64,000 nucleotides of DNA from Metaphire vulgaris (Eukaryota; Annelida; Clitellata; Crassiclitellata; Megascolecidae): contig CM030840.1 of assembly GCA_018105865.1 (NCBI GenBank), positions 5,488,140-5,552,139 on the forward strand. Reading direction: 5' to 3'. The position numbers and the translations under genes were made by a program. The notes beneath the pieces were generated by a model that was not told where the DNA came from, ran no database searches, and saw nothing but the letters and a program-made list of their open reading frames with translations. Below, in pieces: positions 1-11,710 of this stretch (position 1 is the stretch's first letter; each line of letters starts with the position of its first letter).

Positions 1-1258
1 TGCGTGTGTTGGTGTGCTAGAGAATAACATTTTCATAGTTAATAGCGTAGAGAATCAGTCAATGGAATCTGCATCGCATATTTAGCAACTACCAACCCAG
101 AATCGACAAGTCTTAAGATCTGTAATAGCCTCAACAACGGTTTGTTTTCATGTTTAAAGGATTTTTCAAAGTAAATTCTAGAAGGAATATTAAATAAAAC
201 CACTTTCGAAAATTATTTATACTTAAAAGAGAGGATTTGCGACGAAAGTTTCGTTAATATAGTGAATTTAGTAAGTAAAAGAGAATCAAGAGACTAGATT
301 GAAAGAGAGAGAGAGAGAGGGAGTGTGAGACGGAGGGAGGGGGAGAGAGAGGCTTGGACTCTTATGTCCGTTACCTGTTTTGGCAATGAGGTTGTTGCGT
401 TGGTTGACGTCATTTGAAGCGGTTGCTATAGCAACACACAAGGGTAATACGTTGATTGATGCTGCGGCGTTTATTGAAAGTCAAACAAGAACAGGAAACA
501 GGAATTTCCGGCTACAACCCCGTGGTCTAATGATGTCAACACGACTGGAGGTGAGAATGGAACAACAATAGAAAAAAAGGATATGGAGGCAGAGGCAGAG
601 AGACAGACAGACAGAGACGGATAGAGAGAGAGAGAGAATGAGAGAGAGAAGATAAGAGAAAGAAAGAGAGATGGTGTCAGATATGCGTGAAAATGGGAGG
701 AAGCTGTATTAAAGCTAAAATCAAGTGACATACACACATTGCATGAAGAGATAAAAAAATAGAAAGAATCGAGGTTTTTAACGGAGACTTGTATGTTTTC
801 CTTCATCGCGCTTTTTGGTCGAGAGCTTCGTAGCATAACTGTTTGTCGATTAATATCGGTTTAGTGACGTGACTGTTGGATTTATAGGTGACCTTGTCGT
901 GCTATTGATTCGGCGACGGATACAATGCTGTCATTTCCCTCAGGTACTCTTCGATTCTCTATACTTCGCCCCGGAAGAGATCGCAAGTGTCGCGACGACA
1001 AACTAATGCACACCTGTCAATGAAAGGCATTGACATCGGATTCTGGTGTTGACAAAGAAAGTCTCGCTCGCGGCTTATCTTCGAGGAGGAAGAATAGATG
1101 AGATAAAGAGTAAGGAGAGAGGTAAACTGATACGAAATACAGTATAGTTCGCACTGTAGACGAAACTGTAAAAAGAGATTGGTGATACGATTAGGCTTAT
1201 CTATAATACCACTTTGACAAAAAATGAAAACAAAATTGTCGGAGACGACATATCTGCA
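1..1258. other. Purine-rich unassigned DNA
   Basis: Contains GA-rich simple sequence at about 301-352 and 582-685. Short open frames here follow from the low complexity and have no recognisable domain. No gene, RNA or element is supported. Confidence 0.5.
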
Positions 1259-1314
<56 letters not shown>

Positions 1315-1315
1315 G
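1259..1315. repeat. (TA)n microsatellite
   Basis: Nearly pure alternating TA over about 55 bases. Confidence 0.9.
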
Positions 1316-1699
1316 TATTAAATCACATAGAACGATGCTGACTAAAACCTTTAACGTGTGCACATATTCAGGATGGCATAACTTTTATTAAGCAAACCTG
1401 CTGTCCAATGCGAATTCTTTATAATTATATTCTGTACAAGAAAAGCCAAAAGAATTCAAAGGCCATTGTTAAGAAAATGCGTATCAATTATAAATAAGTA
1501 AAGAATCATCAACAGAATACAAAAGGCGTCGAATTCTCGTATATATATGAAACGCATAATGTCACTAATATTGACGAATTCGCAACCGTCGAACTTTTAA
1601 ATCCAGACATGAATTATTGGATTTGACAATGATTTGATTATGGGTGAAATCAAGGAGCTACCATCGACTGATAGAGGCCCAATTATGAAGATGATAGCG

Positions 1700-1985
1700 C
1701 AGTGGCGTAGCCAAGGGAGATTTGAAGGTTAAACCCCCTTGGCTGGCCGACCAAGACAATTTTTATTGCGTATTATTATTATGTGAGTGGAGGGGCACCA
1801 AAATAAAAAAAATGCAAACAATGAATGTAGTTAGTTGTACAGGGGCTGTCCGCGCACTCATATAGCTATATCATAACGAACTTAGCCAAACAAAATAATA
1901 GGCGACGACCTTTTTGCAGGATTTCCGGCAGTCGGGAATGGTTGGTCGTAACCCACCACTTCGGAAAATCTTGGCTACGCCACTG
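1700..1985. mobile_element. hAT-type MITE, CAGTGGCGTAGCC ends
   Basis: Inverted ends read CAGTGGCGTAGCCAAGG inwards from both sides (286 bp). The flanks TGATAGCG (1692-1699) and TGATGACG (1986-1993) match at 6 of 8 bases, as for an old 8-bp hAT target duplication. A GACGACCTTTTTGC motif sits at about 1904, a form of the motif shared with other MITEs here. Confidence 0.8.
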
Positions 1986-1992
1986 TGATGAC

Positions 1993-1994
<2 letters not shown>

Positions 1995-2042
<48 letters not shown>
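1995..2042. repeat. (ATT)n microsatellite
   Basis: About 16 ATT units directly beside the end of the MITE at 1985. Confidence 0.9.
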
Positions 2043-2044
<2 letters not shown>

Positions 2045-2184
2045 AATTCAATATTTATGTGGTAAGTTATCCGATAGCGGACTGCGTGAACACATTATAT
2101 TGTTAGTTATTAACTTGAGACATGTAGCTGGTCTGGAAAAACCATGTCTTCAGGTGCTTCTTGAACGTGTCGAGTGATGACAAG

Positions 2185-2354
2185 TTGTAACGGTTATAGC
2201 GTGTACTCTGTACTGCAACGTACCGCAATGTACGGCCACGTGTGATGTGTTACCGTATTTGATGGTATTGGATAGGCTATAGGCCCTAACGTACCTCGGA
2301 TATAACGCGCTGAATTTTGAAGACTCGCTAAGTACGTTATAGCGATGCCCTATA
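2185..2354. mobile_element. Degraded pogo/Tigger-like MITE
   Basis: Shares GTACCTCGGATATAACG and GTACGTTATA blocks, in the same order, with the better preserved copy at 50434-50755. The ends are eroded and no TA duplication is clear. Confidence 0.55.
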
Positions 2355-2837
2355 CTTTATCTTGTTCTCTCGAAATGTGATTACAACGCTTTCTTTTTGC
2401 CGCTGAGTCAGTAGAGGCATTTGTTTCTCATTTTCGCAATCACGAAAAAGTTCTAAAGCAGATCACAAACTCTTCTCTTCCTCTTCTTTGATTTCAATAA
2501 ATTAGCAAATGGCATCGAATAATAAATAACCAATCAATCGATAGATTTATACCAACAGGCTAAATAAAGGCTTCTTCTGCCGTTTGATCGGTCACAGTCA
2601 ACACCTCATATTCAGAGCAAAACGACGACGTATTGTTTTCAAATCCACATAATTCTATGACTTAATTAAGCAATAAATAATTCTATAAATTGAGACAGTC
2701 TGTCCTTATTCAGACTGCCTCCGTGCTGCCCAACCAATCGTAGCACTTCTATAGCGCCATTATAACAGCGCGTCTGCATCAGTCGATGGTCGCTTCAGAA
2801 CGACAATCACAGTCAAAGATCATGTCCATCGTAGTTC
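2355..2837. other. Receptor 3' flank
   Basis: Region downstream of the receptor stop codon on the minus strand, so the 3'UTR should lie here. I see no AATAAA or ATTAAA on the minus strand close to the stop. Otherwise AT-rich and unremarkable. Confidence 0.4.
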
Positions 2838-3758
2838 TTAGTTGAAAATCCAGAGGTCGGTTCGTGTTTCCCAGTTTCGGTTGAGGGAATAAATGCCAGG
2901 TCCTCTTGTTTCCGCGTCCCGTTGCTTTCCAAACGACGCGAACTGTTCTGGGCGTTGTTGACCCCTCCGTACCGTATCAGTCCGACGCTCTCCGGCGGCC
3001 GGTGGCGATGCGGCCCCGCACCACCAGCCCCCGTCGAGGCGTAGCAGGCGGCGGGCGGCGGCGGCGGCGTCGGCGTCCGTGCAGCGTAGAAGGTCGACGA
3101 ACCCTTTCCGAAACGCCTCCGACAGAAACGCATATAGAATCGGATTGACGCAGCTGTTAACGTACGCCAAACAGTTGGCGGCCAGCTTTCCGCTGACGAA
3201 AGCCGGTTCGTCGGCGGGGAACGCCTCGAGCGCCTGGACGACGAGTATGACCTGGATGGGGAACCAACAGACGGCGAACACGACCACGACCACGACCACG
3301 ACCAGCGTCACCCGACGGTTCGATCGCGTCTTCTTCGCCGCCTGACAGCGCGCGCCGCCGCCGGCCAGACGCCGAGGCATACGCCCGACCAGCAGTCGGT
3401 GAATCATCAGACCGTAGAGCAGGCAGATCAGACCGAGCGGAACCAGGTAGGCGAACGCGAAGAAGCACCCGTAGAAGCGGCGGCGGTAGGCACGGTCGGT
3501 GACCGACCGGAAGTGGAGGCAGGCGGACCGGATGTCGCCGAAGAAGTTGTACTCGGCGACGGCGAAGTCGTCGAAGGAGATGGCGTTCAGGGTTCCGATG
3601 ATCAGGTAGAAGACGAGGATGAGAACGGCCGTCTTGAAACGAGTCCTCAGCGTCATCGAACTGATCGGGTGAACGACCGCCAGATATCGATCGAGCGACA
3701 TCAGAACAAGGGTGTAGACGCTGAGGTAGGCAGTCGAGTGGATTACGTACTGGTAGAT
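2838..3758 (-). CDS. Allatostatin-A/galanin-like receptor, coding exon 2
   Basis: Second coding exon, residues 108-413, with a TAA stop at 2840-2838. An acceptor (ATTCTTACAG) precedes IYQYVIHSTAYLSVYTLVLM, which completes TM3. DRY is at 130-132 and is followed by LAVVHPISSM, highly characteristic of allatostatin-A receptors. TM4 is about 149-167, the ECL2 cysteine 187 pairs with Cys106, TM5 about 202-230, TM6 about 257-283 with CWFP (271-274), and TM7 about 296-319 with NPILY (312-316). Cys333 could be a palmitoylation site ending helix 8. The 90-residue tail has an alanine run and many arginines. All canonical activation motifs are present and the frame is open, so the gene looks functional. 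The receptor should bind an amidated neuropeptide and signal through G proteins. The ligand is inferred from family resemblance only. TM6 contains eight consecutive valines encoded by a GACCAC-type hexamer repeat. Confidence 0.92.
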   Translation of the reverse strand: MYQYVIHSTAYLSVYTLVLMSLDRYLAVVHPISSMTLRTRFKTAVLILVFYLIIGTLNAISFDDFAVAEYNFFGDIRSACLHFRSVTDRAYRRRFYGCFFAFAYLVPLGLICLLYGLMIHRLLVGRMPRRLAGGGARCQAAKKTRSNRRVTLVVVVVVVVFAVCWFPIQVILVVQALEAFPADEPAFVSGKLAANCLAYVNSCVNPILYAFLSEAFRKGFVDLLRCTDADAAAAARRLLRLDGGWWCGAASPPAAGERRTDTVRRGQQRPEQFASFGKQRDAETRGPGIYSLNRNWETRTDLWIFN

Positions 3759-3841
3759 CTGTAAGAATACAGATTAGACAGCGGACAAAACGTAACAACT
3801 ATACTCGTAAACAATAATGAAGAACTTAAATGTAATATGTG

Positions 3842-4003
3842 GGTGCTAGGACAAAATGTCACCGGGTAAAATGTCACGGACAAAATGGCACGGGGACAAA
3901 ATGTCCGTGGCAAACCTAAACCGCGGACATTTTGTCCCCGTGCCATTTTGTCCGTGCCATTTTGTCCGTGACATTTTGTCCGGTGACATTTTGTCCGGCC
4001 ACG
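3842..4003. mobile_element. Foldback element, GGACAAAATGTC units
   Basis: A 162-bp near-perfect palindrome of two arms around a short CAAACCTAAA loop. Each arm is an array of GGACAAAATGKCAC-like units of about 14-16 bp, themselves partly palindromic. The ends read GGTGCTAGG and, reversed, CGTGGCCGG. AATATGTG is repeated directly at 3834-3841 and 4004-4011, an 8-bp target duplication. The architecture matches foldback elements such as Drosophila FB or sea urchin TU (family knowledge). Confidence 0.8.
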
Positions 4004-4011
4004 AATATGTG

Positions 4012-5779
4012 TGCTGTTTTGGCATTGTACACTGCGAATTGTATTTTTTTAGTTGAATAACAGCTGTATCGGACAAACAGAAGTTGGAATAGAGGACTGC
4101 ATGAGCGACAGTGGTTTTCAACGCAAGAAAAACCTATTAAACCACTTAAAATCCAGTTGTTTTTATTAATGTTATTTCTATAAGAAAATTATCATCTACT
4201 GTATACGCTGATGTTTTAAGCACTTCAATTCAGCGAATTTAGGAATTTTAAAATATTTAACTAACACGATATTTCATTTAAGCTTAGGCATATATACTGT
4301 AAATTTTTACACGACAGATTTTATATTAGCAAAATCAGTAGTAAGGCAAAATATAAAAATTAGATAAAATATAAGAGTTTCTGAAAAATTAGGCAAAGTT
4401 CTTCTTCCGCTGAAGGCAACAAGAGGTCGCGTATGAAATAGGAAAGCATTCAAATGAAAACTGAAATTCACAGGACATTTGTTGTTCGGGGCATTTGACA
4501 AAATTTATTTAATGTTACAAAAACACCTAGATATATACACTGAAGAAGATGCTTCTCGCCATCCTTTCACTGTGGTTACTACTGCAAAATGTATACCACC
4601 TAAACGTATAACGTATGGCCGGATACCCTGAATTTGACCGGATACCCTGGATTTGACCTGGATCTTTAGTGATTTGGATTTGGTGTGCCATCGGTTGATG
4701 CTCCTGTGCATTATGAAAGTGGCGCTATAGAATTTTAAGATTAGATTAGATAATTACGTTGTGTTTTTGTTTCGCAAAATCGCAAAAATGCAGTTTTTAC
4801 AAATAATTAGGCTTAATATGTGTGGCGAGCATTCTGTAAACAAATGTTTTGGAAATATTCTCTCTCATCGCTGCCGAGTTTTTTAAATCAAGCTTGGTCA
4901 AAATTTGACAAAGTTATTTCCAAAATAAGAAGAGTCTGGTTTTATGTGGTCCACAGTTAGACCCTCGCGGCCGCCACCGTTAGCCGATTTTTTGGCATTA
5001 GCCGAATTTTAGCCGTTAGCCGGTTAATCGTCGAAAATCGAACATCGATTTGGATTGCCATCCAGCGCTAATATCACATTTTGACAGTACCAAATATAGG
5101 GGTCTCAATATATTTTAAAATCGTATAAGATGATAAGCTAATATTATAGTTGAGGCTGGTCGATGCTGGTCACTTATGAATGGGGAGCACGTGGGAGCTT
5201 ATAGTCAGCCAATTACATGAATTCTGTGGGTGTGTGGGTGTATAGTTGTGGAAAAGCTGTTTTAATTTACTGTACCATTGTCTTTTGAGTTATAATCAGT
5301 TTAATAGCATAGTAATAATAATAATGAGAAAGCTCCGGAAATTTAGAATGGCACTCAGAAGGTGCAAGCATCTTATATATCTGGACATGGAAGAACAGCG
5401 TACGAACGGATGACTTATAATTATTGAGATAAGGGAACATCTTGAGGGAACTTTCCGTCAACAGTAATGAAAGAGTTAGCGATTCGTTACGTAGCCAAAA
5501 TAAACGAAGCGACAGGTGTTGGTCGAGTCGGAACTCGCGAAGAACTAGCAGGGAAGGATACTGCAGGCCGAATCGGTGAACTTTCTGCCAATAACATTAA
5601 GACTGGATTTTAAAAGATTCGCTATTGTAATCTCAGTGCATCCCGAGGTTCGTTGGACGTTTGGATCGTGTCCCGGAATCATTCTTTTGCAGTCGAGACG
5701 ACGTGACTGAATGAAGGCTTTTCAATTCAATGAAGCAAGGAAAGTTTCAGTCATAATCCACTTGAAGCATCCAATAGAC
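4012..5779. other. AT-rich intron sequence, nothing recognised
   Basis: Holds a small direct repeat of CCGGATACCCTG at about 4620-4650 and a TTAGCCG-rich patch listed separately. No coding or RNA signal seen. Confidence 0.5.
4960..5045. repeat. TTAGCCG-rich dispersed repeat, copy 1
   Basis: Several TTAGCCGATTTT / TTAGCCGAATTTTAGCCG units. A related patch with the same words lies at 7790-7890. They could be two ends or two copies of one element; no clear target duplication was found. Confidence 0.4.
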
Positions 5780-6548
5780 CAAGGTTTCCCAAACATTTTG
5801 CAACCGCGGCCCACTTCAGCGGTTTTGTAACGTACCGCGACCCTAATCATAGCATGTAATACAGAAATGCATTAGGCCATATGGCGAACGTTAGTTGAAA
5901 AGAATCTTCTGAGTTTTGAATAAATCGCGAAGCAAAAGCTCTGATTCAATTCGAATGAAAATGTGGCATATACATTAGACAGGATTATCCATATTTTGCC
6001 ATATACGACAAAAGAAGAGAAATTGAGATTGAAACTTCTTGAAATCGTCTTTTTAAAATTTTGCCAGAAGCACACCTTTATTGATCGTCTTAAAACTCCT
6101 TTGAGTATGGCAAATTCACTTAACCGATAGATAATTAAGACGAGTTCTAAGAATCTCTATTGCTAGTGCAGTTTTACAGCAAAATGGTCGGAATACGCTT
6201 TCCCTGCGTTATTACGAAATATTATTAATTTTAAAAGTGATACAGGCCAGGTTTTCCCAAACTTTTTAGAACTGTGCGATTCACTTCAGCGGCTTTTCAT
6301 TTGCAACAAGCCGCTACCCTGCACACGTATTATCAACTAAAATTGGATAAAACACTAATCATTTTAATATAACACATGTATGGAGGGTTGCAGGAATATA
6401 CATTTATTAAAACTTTCAAGGCTTGTGACATTGTGGTATTGGTTTAGAAAGGACACTTTTGAAACAAATTTCGCGCTACTCTACGACTCAACTAAACTGA
6501 GCCCTGCGACCCACTTTTGGGTCGCGACCCACACTTTGGGAAACACTG
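5780..6548. mobile_element. hAT element, CARKGTTTCCCAAA ends
   Basis: The left end CAAGGTTTCCCAAACA and right end (reversed CAGTGTTTCCCAAAGTGTGG) are inverted repeats. CAATAGAC is exactly duplicated at 5772-5779 and 6549-6556. A second left-end-like block starts at about 6249 in the same orientation, so the element is internally rearranged. No transposase frame remains. The right end matches the fragment at 57891. Confidence 0.85.
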
Positions 6549-7789
6549 CAATAGACCAACGTCAAAGAAGGAAACTAACGCCGAGAAAATGACCCTCTTT
6601 GATTCTAACAGCAGGAGAAAGGGAGGTGATAGATTGCAGGCATTTAATGATCATTCTCTAGATAGGATAATGACAGATTTGTTGTTTATTTGAACAGTTT
6701 ATATTGCTTTGAACTATACTTCTGAAATATGTTGAAGAGAGACAGAATGATAGATCATAAGAATATTTGAAAATACCATCATGTGTGTTAACTCTTGTGT
6801 TTCTTTTCAGATCAAACTCTTTTTCAACATATTATAGCCAACCTTTGCATTTCGATGTCAGTATCTATGGTAGGATTAGTTAATCTGTCCTCGATCCACG
6901 ACAACAACTTTCGTAATATCAAATTTCTGCAGTATCTATTAAATAAATGTTTATTAGTCTAGTGGCAAATAAAAAACTCATATGTGAACATCATAGAGTC
7001 TATACATTATTCTAATATTTATAATCTATGGCACTCGGGGGATCACTGGGGTCAGCCGCCATTTTAAAAAGGTTTTTCACTGTAAACGAATTTTATAGTT
7101 CAAGTCTCAATTAATTATTTACGAATTATTCTACTAGTTAAATACGCAATCGTGGCAACTCGTTGTCGAACGGCAAGTCGATCTTACAGCATTACAGCTG
7201 CAGTTTGTAGTCTGAAACCATTGTTGAAATTTATTTAGTGATTGGGTGCCGTTCGTTTCACCCGCCACGCGACGATCTTACAAACCAATTACATAGAACA
7301 GAGTCTACTGAACAGACCATCTTACAAACCAATTACAACCCCAACAGAAACCTTTGCTGAACCCGATTGGTGGTCTGGGGTCAGGTTGGGGGGACAGTTA
7401 CCCCATTATTATAATGCTATAACCACTGTTATTATTATTATAATTATAGCCATACATTAGCACCTCTGAATAGAGATACAAGAGACTCTATATAAGTTCC
7501 TTATTACATTACACCAGACACCTGCAGCTTCGATCCAGCAATCGGTCCCAAACGTCTTCAACAGATAATTTGGTTAGCTTTAAGAAGTATTCATCCGATC
7601 AACAAGATGAACATATTGTATCAGCAACCAGTAGCCACAATGAGTCAGCGCTAAAGTAAATGGTGAACTATTTTGCTGACTGTAAAGTTGGCCTATTGCG
7701 TCATTAACAAGACCAATTAATTATCAGTGCTACAATTATAATTATTTATATGTTTTATCAGCCAGATTTTAGACGCGATATTTCTAGTT

Positions 7790-7890
7790 AGCCGAAAATG
7801 TCTCCGACAGACACTTTTCGGCTCAGCCGAATTTTAGCCGAATTTTTCATTAGCCGGAATTTTTCTTTTGGTAAAATTAGGCTAAAATGT
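7790..7890. repeat. TTAGCCG-rich dispersed repeat, copy 2
   Basis: Words such as CAGCCGAATTTTAGCCGAA and TTAGCCGGAATTTTT match the patch at 4960-5045. Confidence 0.4.
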
Positions 7891-9304
7891 CAACCCTCAG
7901 AGTAATTCACAATTCTGTGTTTAATTACACTGCGTATCGGTTGAACGAGGCAGAGAAGTGTACTGAGCAGGAGGAAAGAGATAGTCTATCGCTCTGATTG
8001 ATATCTGACCTTGAGTTTCAACTGTTCCGTGACTATCTATCTATCCAGTCTCTTTTTCGCAAAAAAGACAGCATAACAAAAAGAAATTGGAGATTTTGAC
8101 TCGTTATCCCACCATATAGACTAAGATTCATTCGCCATTTTTCTCGACTCGTCCATCACACTGACATCCTCTATTTATCTTGTTCTGTAACTGAGATTCT
8201 CCATCTTAGTTTTACCGCAAAAAATGTTGCTTAGTTCTCCGTTTGCTTAGTTCTCCGTTTGCTTAGTTCTCCGTCTTTTATCAACGTCTTTCATGACCGA
8301 AGCCTCCGATGTGCTCCTAGACGTTTGCCTTGTCGTCGCTGCCTCATAACATTTTAAAGCTTCATCTCTCTCGCAGTCGCCGCTGCGTCGGCTTTTTTCG
8401 TCCGTCCAATTAGTTCTGCGGACATTTTCCTCGATCGTCTGGCCGAGTTCGTCGTGTGAAGTCCGCCGCCTTCGATGCAAGAAGCAGGGGACCGCAGAGC
8501 ACAGGGAGAGGACGGCTTCCTGCAACGGTTCAACTCAATTCAAGACGATTGCTCTATATATTATACATTGCCATCGAAAAGTAAAGAAGGAAAGAATTCA
8601 CGCCAAATGTAAAGCCTGTCCGGGATGAACCCGAGGTACGAAATGAATTAGTGAAGAATATGTTAGACACCTTACACAAGACACTCACGAATAAAGTCAA
8701 TGTTTGTTTAAAACACGCACGCACGCACAACACGCATCGCTCAAGACGGGCACACAACAGTGCATGGACACATATACAGACCGACAAACAGACAGAAGGA
8801 TACACGCTGCAAAAGACAGATAGACAGAAAATGCAAAAGAGAGAGAGAGAAAATGAATACAAATGTAAGACGTCATATATAATTTAAAACAGAAAACACT
8901 GTAGTTCTGTAGTTCTGGAGCTAGAGCAGAGGCCGTCGTTGCAGCTTGTGCTAGAGCTAGGATTTGACCACGTTGTCTTGCGTTTTGTCCGGATGTTGGA
9001 GGCTCGGAGCGCGATGTTGTAATATAAATGAGAATTCGGTTGATTTAGTATACAAGTATATCCTTTAATTACATATCAGTCCAAAACATCAACGGAAGAG
9101 GAAGAACATAACCCAAAAACTACAGATCTACGTGCATACAGTAAGTAAGTAATTAGATCACACCCATAACAGGAATAAGGTCAGTGTTAAGCCCGCAAAC
9201 GTTACTACCAGATTAGTAGGAAGTTGGAATGAATTAGAAAAGACAGTATCGGCTACTACTAGTGTGAATGCAATGGAGTCAAGGATCGGCTGTATACGTT
9301 ACGT

Positions 9305-9412
9305 CCCCAAATAAAATAAATGTATAATACTTAGCCTATATTATGTCCAAAAATAAAATACGCGTATAATACCTAGCCTATATTAAGTCCGAAAATAAAA
9401 TACGCGTATCGT
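9305..9412. repeat. Short minisatellite, ~46-bp unit
   Basis: Two to three imperfect units containing AAATAAAATACGCGTATAAT and CTAGCCTATATTA blocks in tandem. Confidence 0.6.
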
Positions 9413-9589
9413 ACGTAAAATGCGTTGGCTTTGACCTCATGATCAACATACTTATTTGGTTCCCTATTATCTGTACAGCTGTATGATAAAGTCATGTGAT
9501 GCGGGCAAAGAGTTGTCGTTTCAATAATAATTAATTTGCGGTGGCAGTTAACGGTCTACGTCATTTTATTATACAGGGGTTAACAATTG

Positions 9590-9625
9590 TCCAGAAATTG
9601 TTTACTTAACTAATGGACAGCCCTA
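9590..9625. mobile_element. Remnant of a GGGGCTGTCC-ended element
   Basis: The sequence TAATGGACAGCCC is the right end of the family at 17822-18210. The matching left end is missing. Confidence 0.35.
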
Positions 9626-9834
9626 AACGGTTATACGGAGATGTCAAAGTGGTCTTAAAACACTACTAGAGCTACTAATTTGACTAACTTAGTATCCTGC
9701 TAAGCCTCTAAAATCCACTTTAAAATATAGTAGTTTATTTTACAGTATATATTATATTGTGTAGACTTAGGCTCAGAATAGTGATGTTTACTGTGAGATC
9801 ATGCAGAGAATTGCTTATCTGGAATCATGAAAAG

Positions 9835-9836
<2 letters not shown>

Positions 9837-9881
<45 letters not shown>
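9837..9881. repeat. (ATT)n microsatellite
   Basis: About 15 uninterrupted ATT units. Confidence 0.9.
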
Positions 9882-9882
<1 letters not shown>

Positions 9883-10184
9883 GGCCTAATATATTTGTTA
9901 GCGTCAAGGATGTAAGACCAGCTGTAAACTCTTGTCCTTCAGCACTGCAATGGACTGCTAAATTGTTAATTACCGGCAATTTAAAAATGTATATTTAGAC
10001 TTTAAGGAGGTTTACAGCAGCAGTAGTAAACATGTAAACAAGTTCATCAAAACATGTAGGCATTGCTTAAGAACAAAGGAAAGTTCTTACATTACTTAGG
10101 AACAAAAAAGGGAAGACGTCTTGTAGACACTGTCTGCCGTGACAGAAGAAAATAACTGATCGGATTACATCAAGAAATGCCCAT

Positions 10185-10360
10185 CGGGGGGTATATCGGT
10201 ATATATATATACCCAAATCAGTCTACCTTACAGTTTTTTATGTGATTTACTGTACATGTGGTTATATGTGGTTTATATTGTTTATGTGGCTTAAAGTTAA
10301 GATTTATACCCACCCAAAATATTTATACCCTCCCAAATCAAATTCGTGGCTATGCCCCTG
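10185..10360. mobile_element. hAT-type MITE, 176 bp
   Basis: ATGCCCAT is exactly duplicated at 10177-10184 and 10361-10368. The right end reads (reversed) CAGGGGCATAGCC, the left CGGGGGGTATATC, a decayed inverted repeat. The interior is AT-rich. Confidence 0.75.
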
Positions 10361-10774
10361 ATGCCCATTGCGAGAATCAAGAGAGAGGGAGAGGGAGGAG
10401 AGGGAGAAGGGCATGGTAATTCAACAGCCAGGATCATTAGCGCAAGATTCGAAAAAACGCCGAATCGATAATTGACGAATCAGAACCTAATGACAGCCCC
10501 TCCCCTCACCCTCCCCCACTGAAATCTCCAAGGCCTGGTTTAATGCTATTCCAGTGTCCCCGGATTAGATCCATTTTCAGCAGTAATATTATACTTATCG
10601 GAGACGAGGATTTTCCCGAATGGTAGCAAGAGAAAAACATCCGCAAATAGGAATTCATATTTTCCCTTCTCAAGTATCTTATAAGCAGATTAAACGTGCA
10701 TAACAATTCAATGCACACATTTTAAAAACTAGACCGCTGTCCGCTGTTCATATTAAAGTCTACTGAACACTGAA

Positions 10775-11017
10775 CAGAGGCGTAGCGTCTCAATGGCTAC
10801 TATGGCTCTAGTCATGGACGGCACACATGATGAGGGCGGAAAATTTTGGAAGCGACCTTTTTGTCGAGGATTTTTGGCGAATGGGCGGCAAAATGTAGAA
10901 GGGGCGGCAAATTCAGCGGCGACGACCTTTTTTTGCTTGTCAGGTGTGATAAGAGTGAAATTGGGGCGGCATTTTTGCCAGGAGCCATAGGCGGCACGAG
11001 TGCATGCTACGTCACTG
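10775..11017. mobile_element. hAT-type MITE, CAGAGGCGTAGC ends
   Basis: Left end CAGAGGCGTAGCGTC and right end (reversed) CAGTGACGTAGCATGC. The flanking octamers match only weakly. It carries the shared motif GACCTTTTTTTGCTTGTCA at 10924-10942 and a variant near 10852. Confidence 0.7.
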
Positions 11018-11059
11018 ACTATAAACACTGTATTGACTGTCGTATCTGCGATCGGGAGC

Positions 11060-11156
11060 AAAGCTCGATCATACGTATCATACGTATTTTATTTTCTTAT
11101 TCATACGCACGTATTTTAACGTATTTTATTTTGTCATACGCGTATGATCGAGCTTT
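11060..11156. mobile_element. Foldback element, ATACGTATTTTA units
   Basis: A 97-bp element with perfect 16-bp inverted ends AAAGCTCGATCATACG. Inner repeats such as CATACGTATTTTATTTT occur in inverted orientation. GATCGGGAGC is duplicated at 11050-11059 and 11157-11166, and the identity continues for two more bases. Same architecture as 3842-4003 with unrelated sequence. Confidence 0.75.
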
Positions 11157-11168
11157 GATCGGGAGCAA

Positions 11169-11699
11169 TTTACATGTTCTAATTTCTCTAATTACAGCAA
11201 TTATCACATAAAATACAGTTAAACGTTTATTACACGCGTAGATAACCCGCGAGAGATAACAGAAATCAAGAGAAATAACAGGAATCAAAAATGAAATAAC
11301 TTTCAACGCACTGAAATGATCAATGAAGTGCATTATGTCCATAGACATGACATGTTCTTGCGAATCGTACAGGTGTTTTCATATATTTTAATATTGGTCC
11401 TAGCTGCTTTCGAGTTGTCATTTTCACTTCCTCGGAATTAACTTCGCAGGAAATCAGTTTTCATTTTCCATAACAATATCTCGTGTTTTTCTAATAATAA
11501 GAATTTGCAATTTCAGTCTCGTTTTATTAAATCGAACCGGCGTCGTTCAATTGCTATTGAAGTGTAAATATAATATTATTCGGTTTGCATTTCCAATAAA
11601 GATTAAACTTACGACCAGTGTATGAAGTAAATAATTCAAAATATTTTTCTACAACGTTTTGAAATTATTGCGAATCCAAGTCGTGTAACCGGCAATGTT
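11169..11699. other. AT-rich intron sequence
   Basis: No repeat family, coding or RNA signal recognised. Confidence 0.5.
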
Positions 11700-11710
11700 G
11701 TAAAATTCTA

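Larger units (their letters stand above)
6557..9584. other. Intron sequence, mostly unassigned
   Basis: Contains a short direct repeat (ATCTTACAAACCAATTACA near 7274 and 7319) and the patches listed at 7790 and 9305. No gene recognised; short open frames lack domains. Confidence 0.45.

Noticed and set aside
3157..3798. 213-codon minus-strand frame and plus-strand frames over exon 2
   Set aside because: Shadow frames of the GC-rich receptor exon, arginine/proline-rich with no motif.
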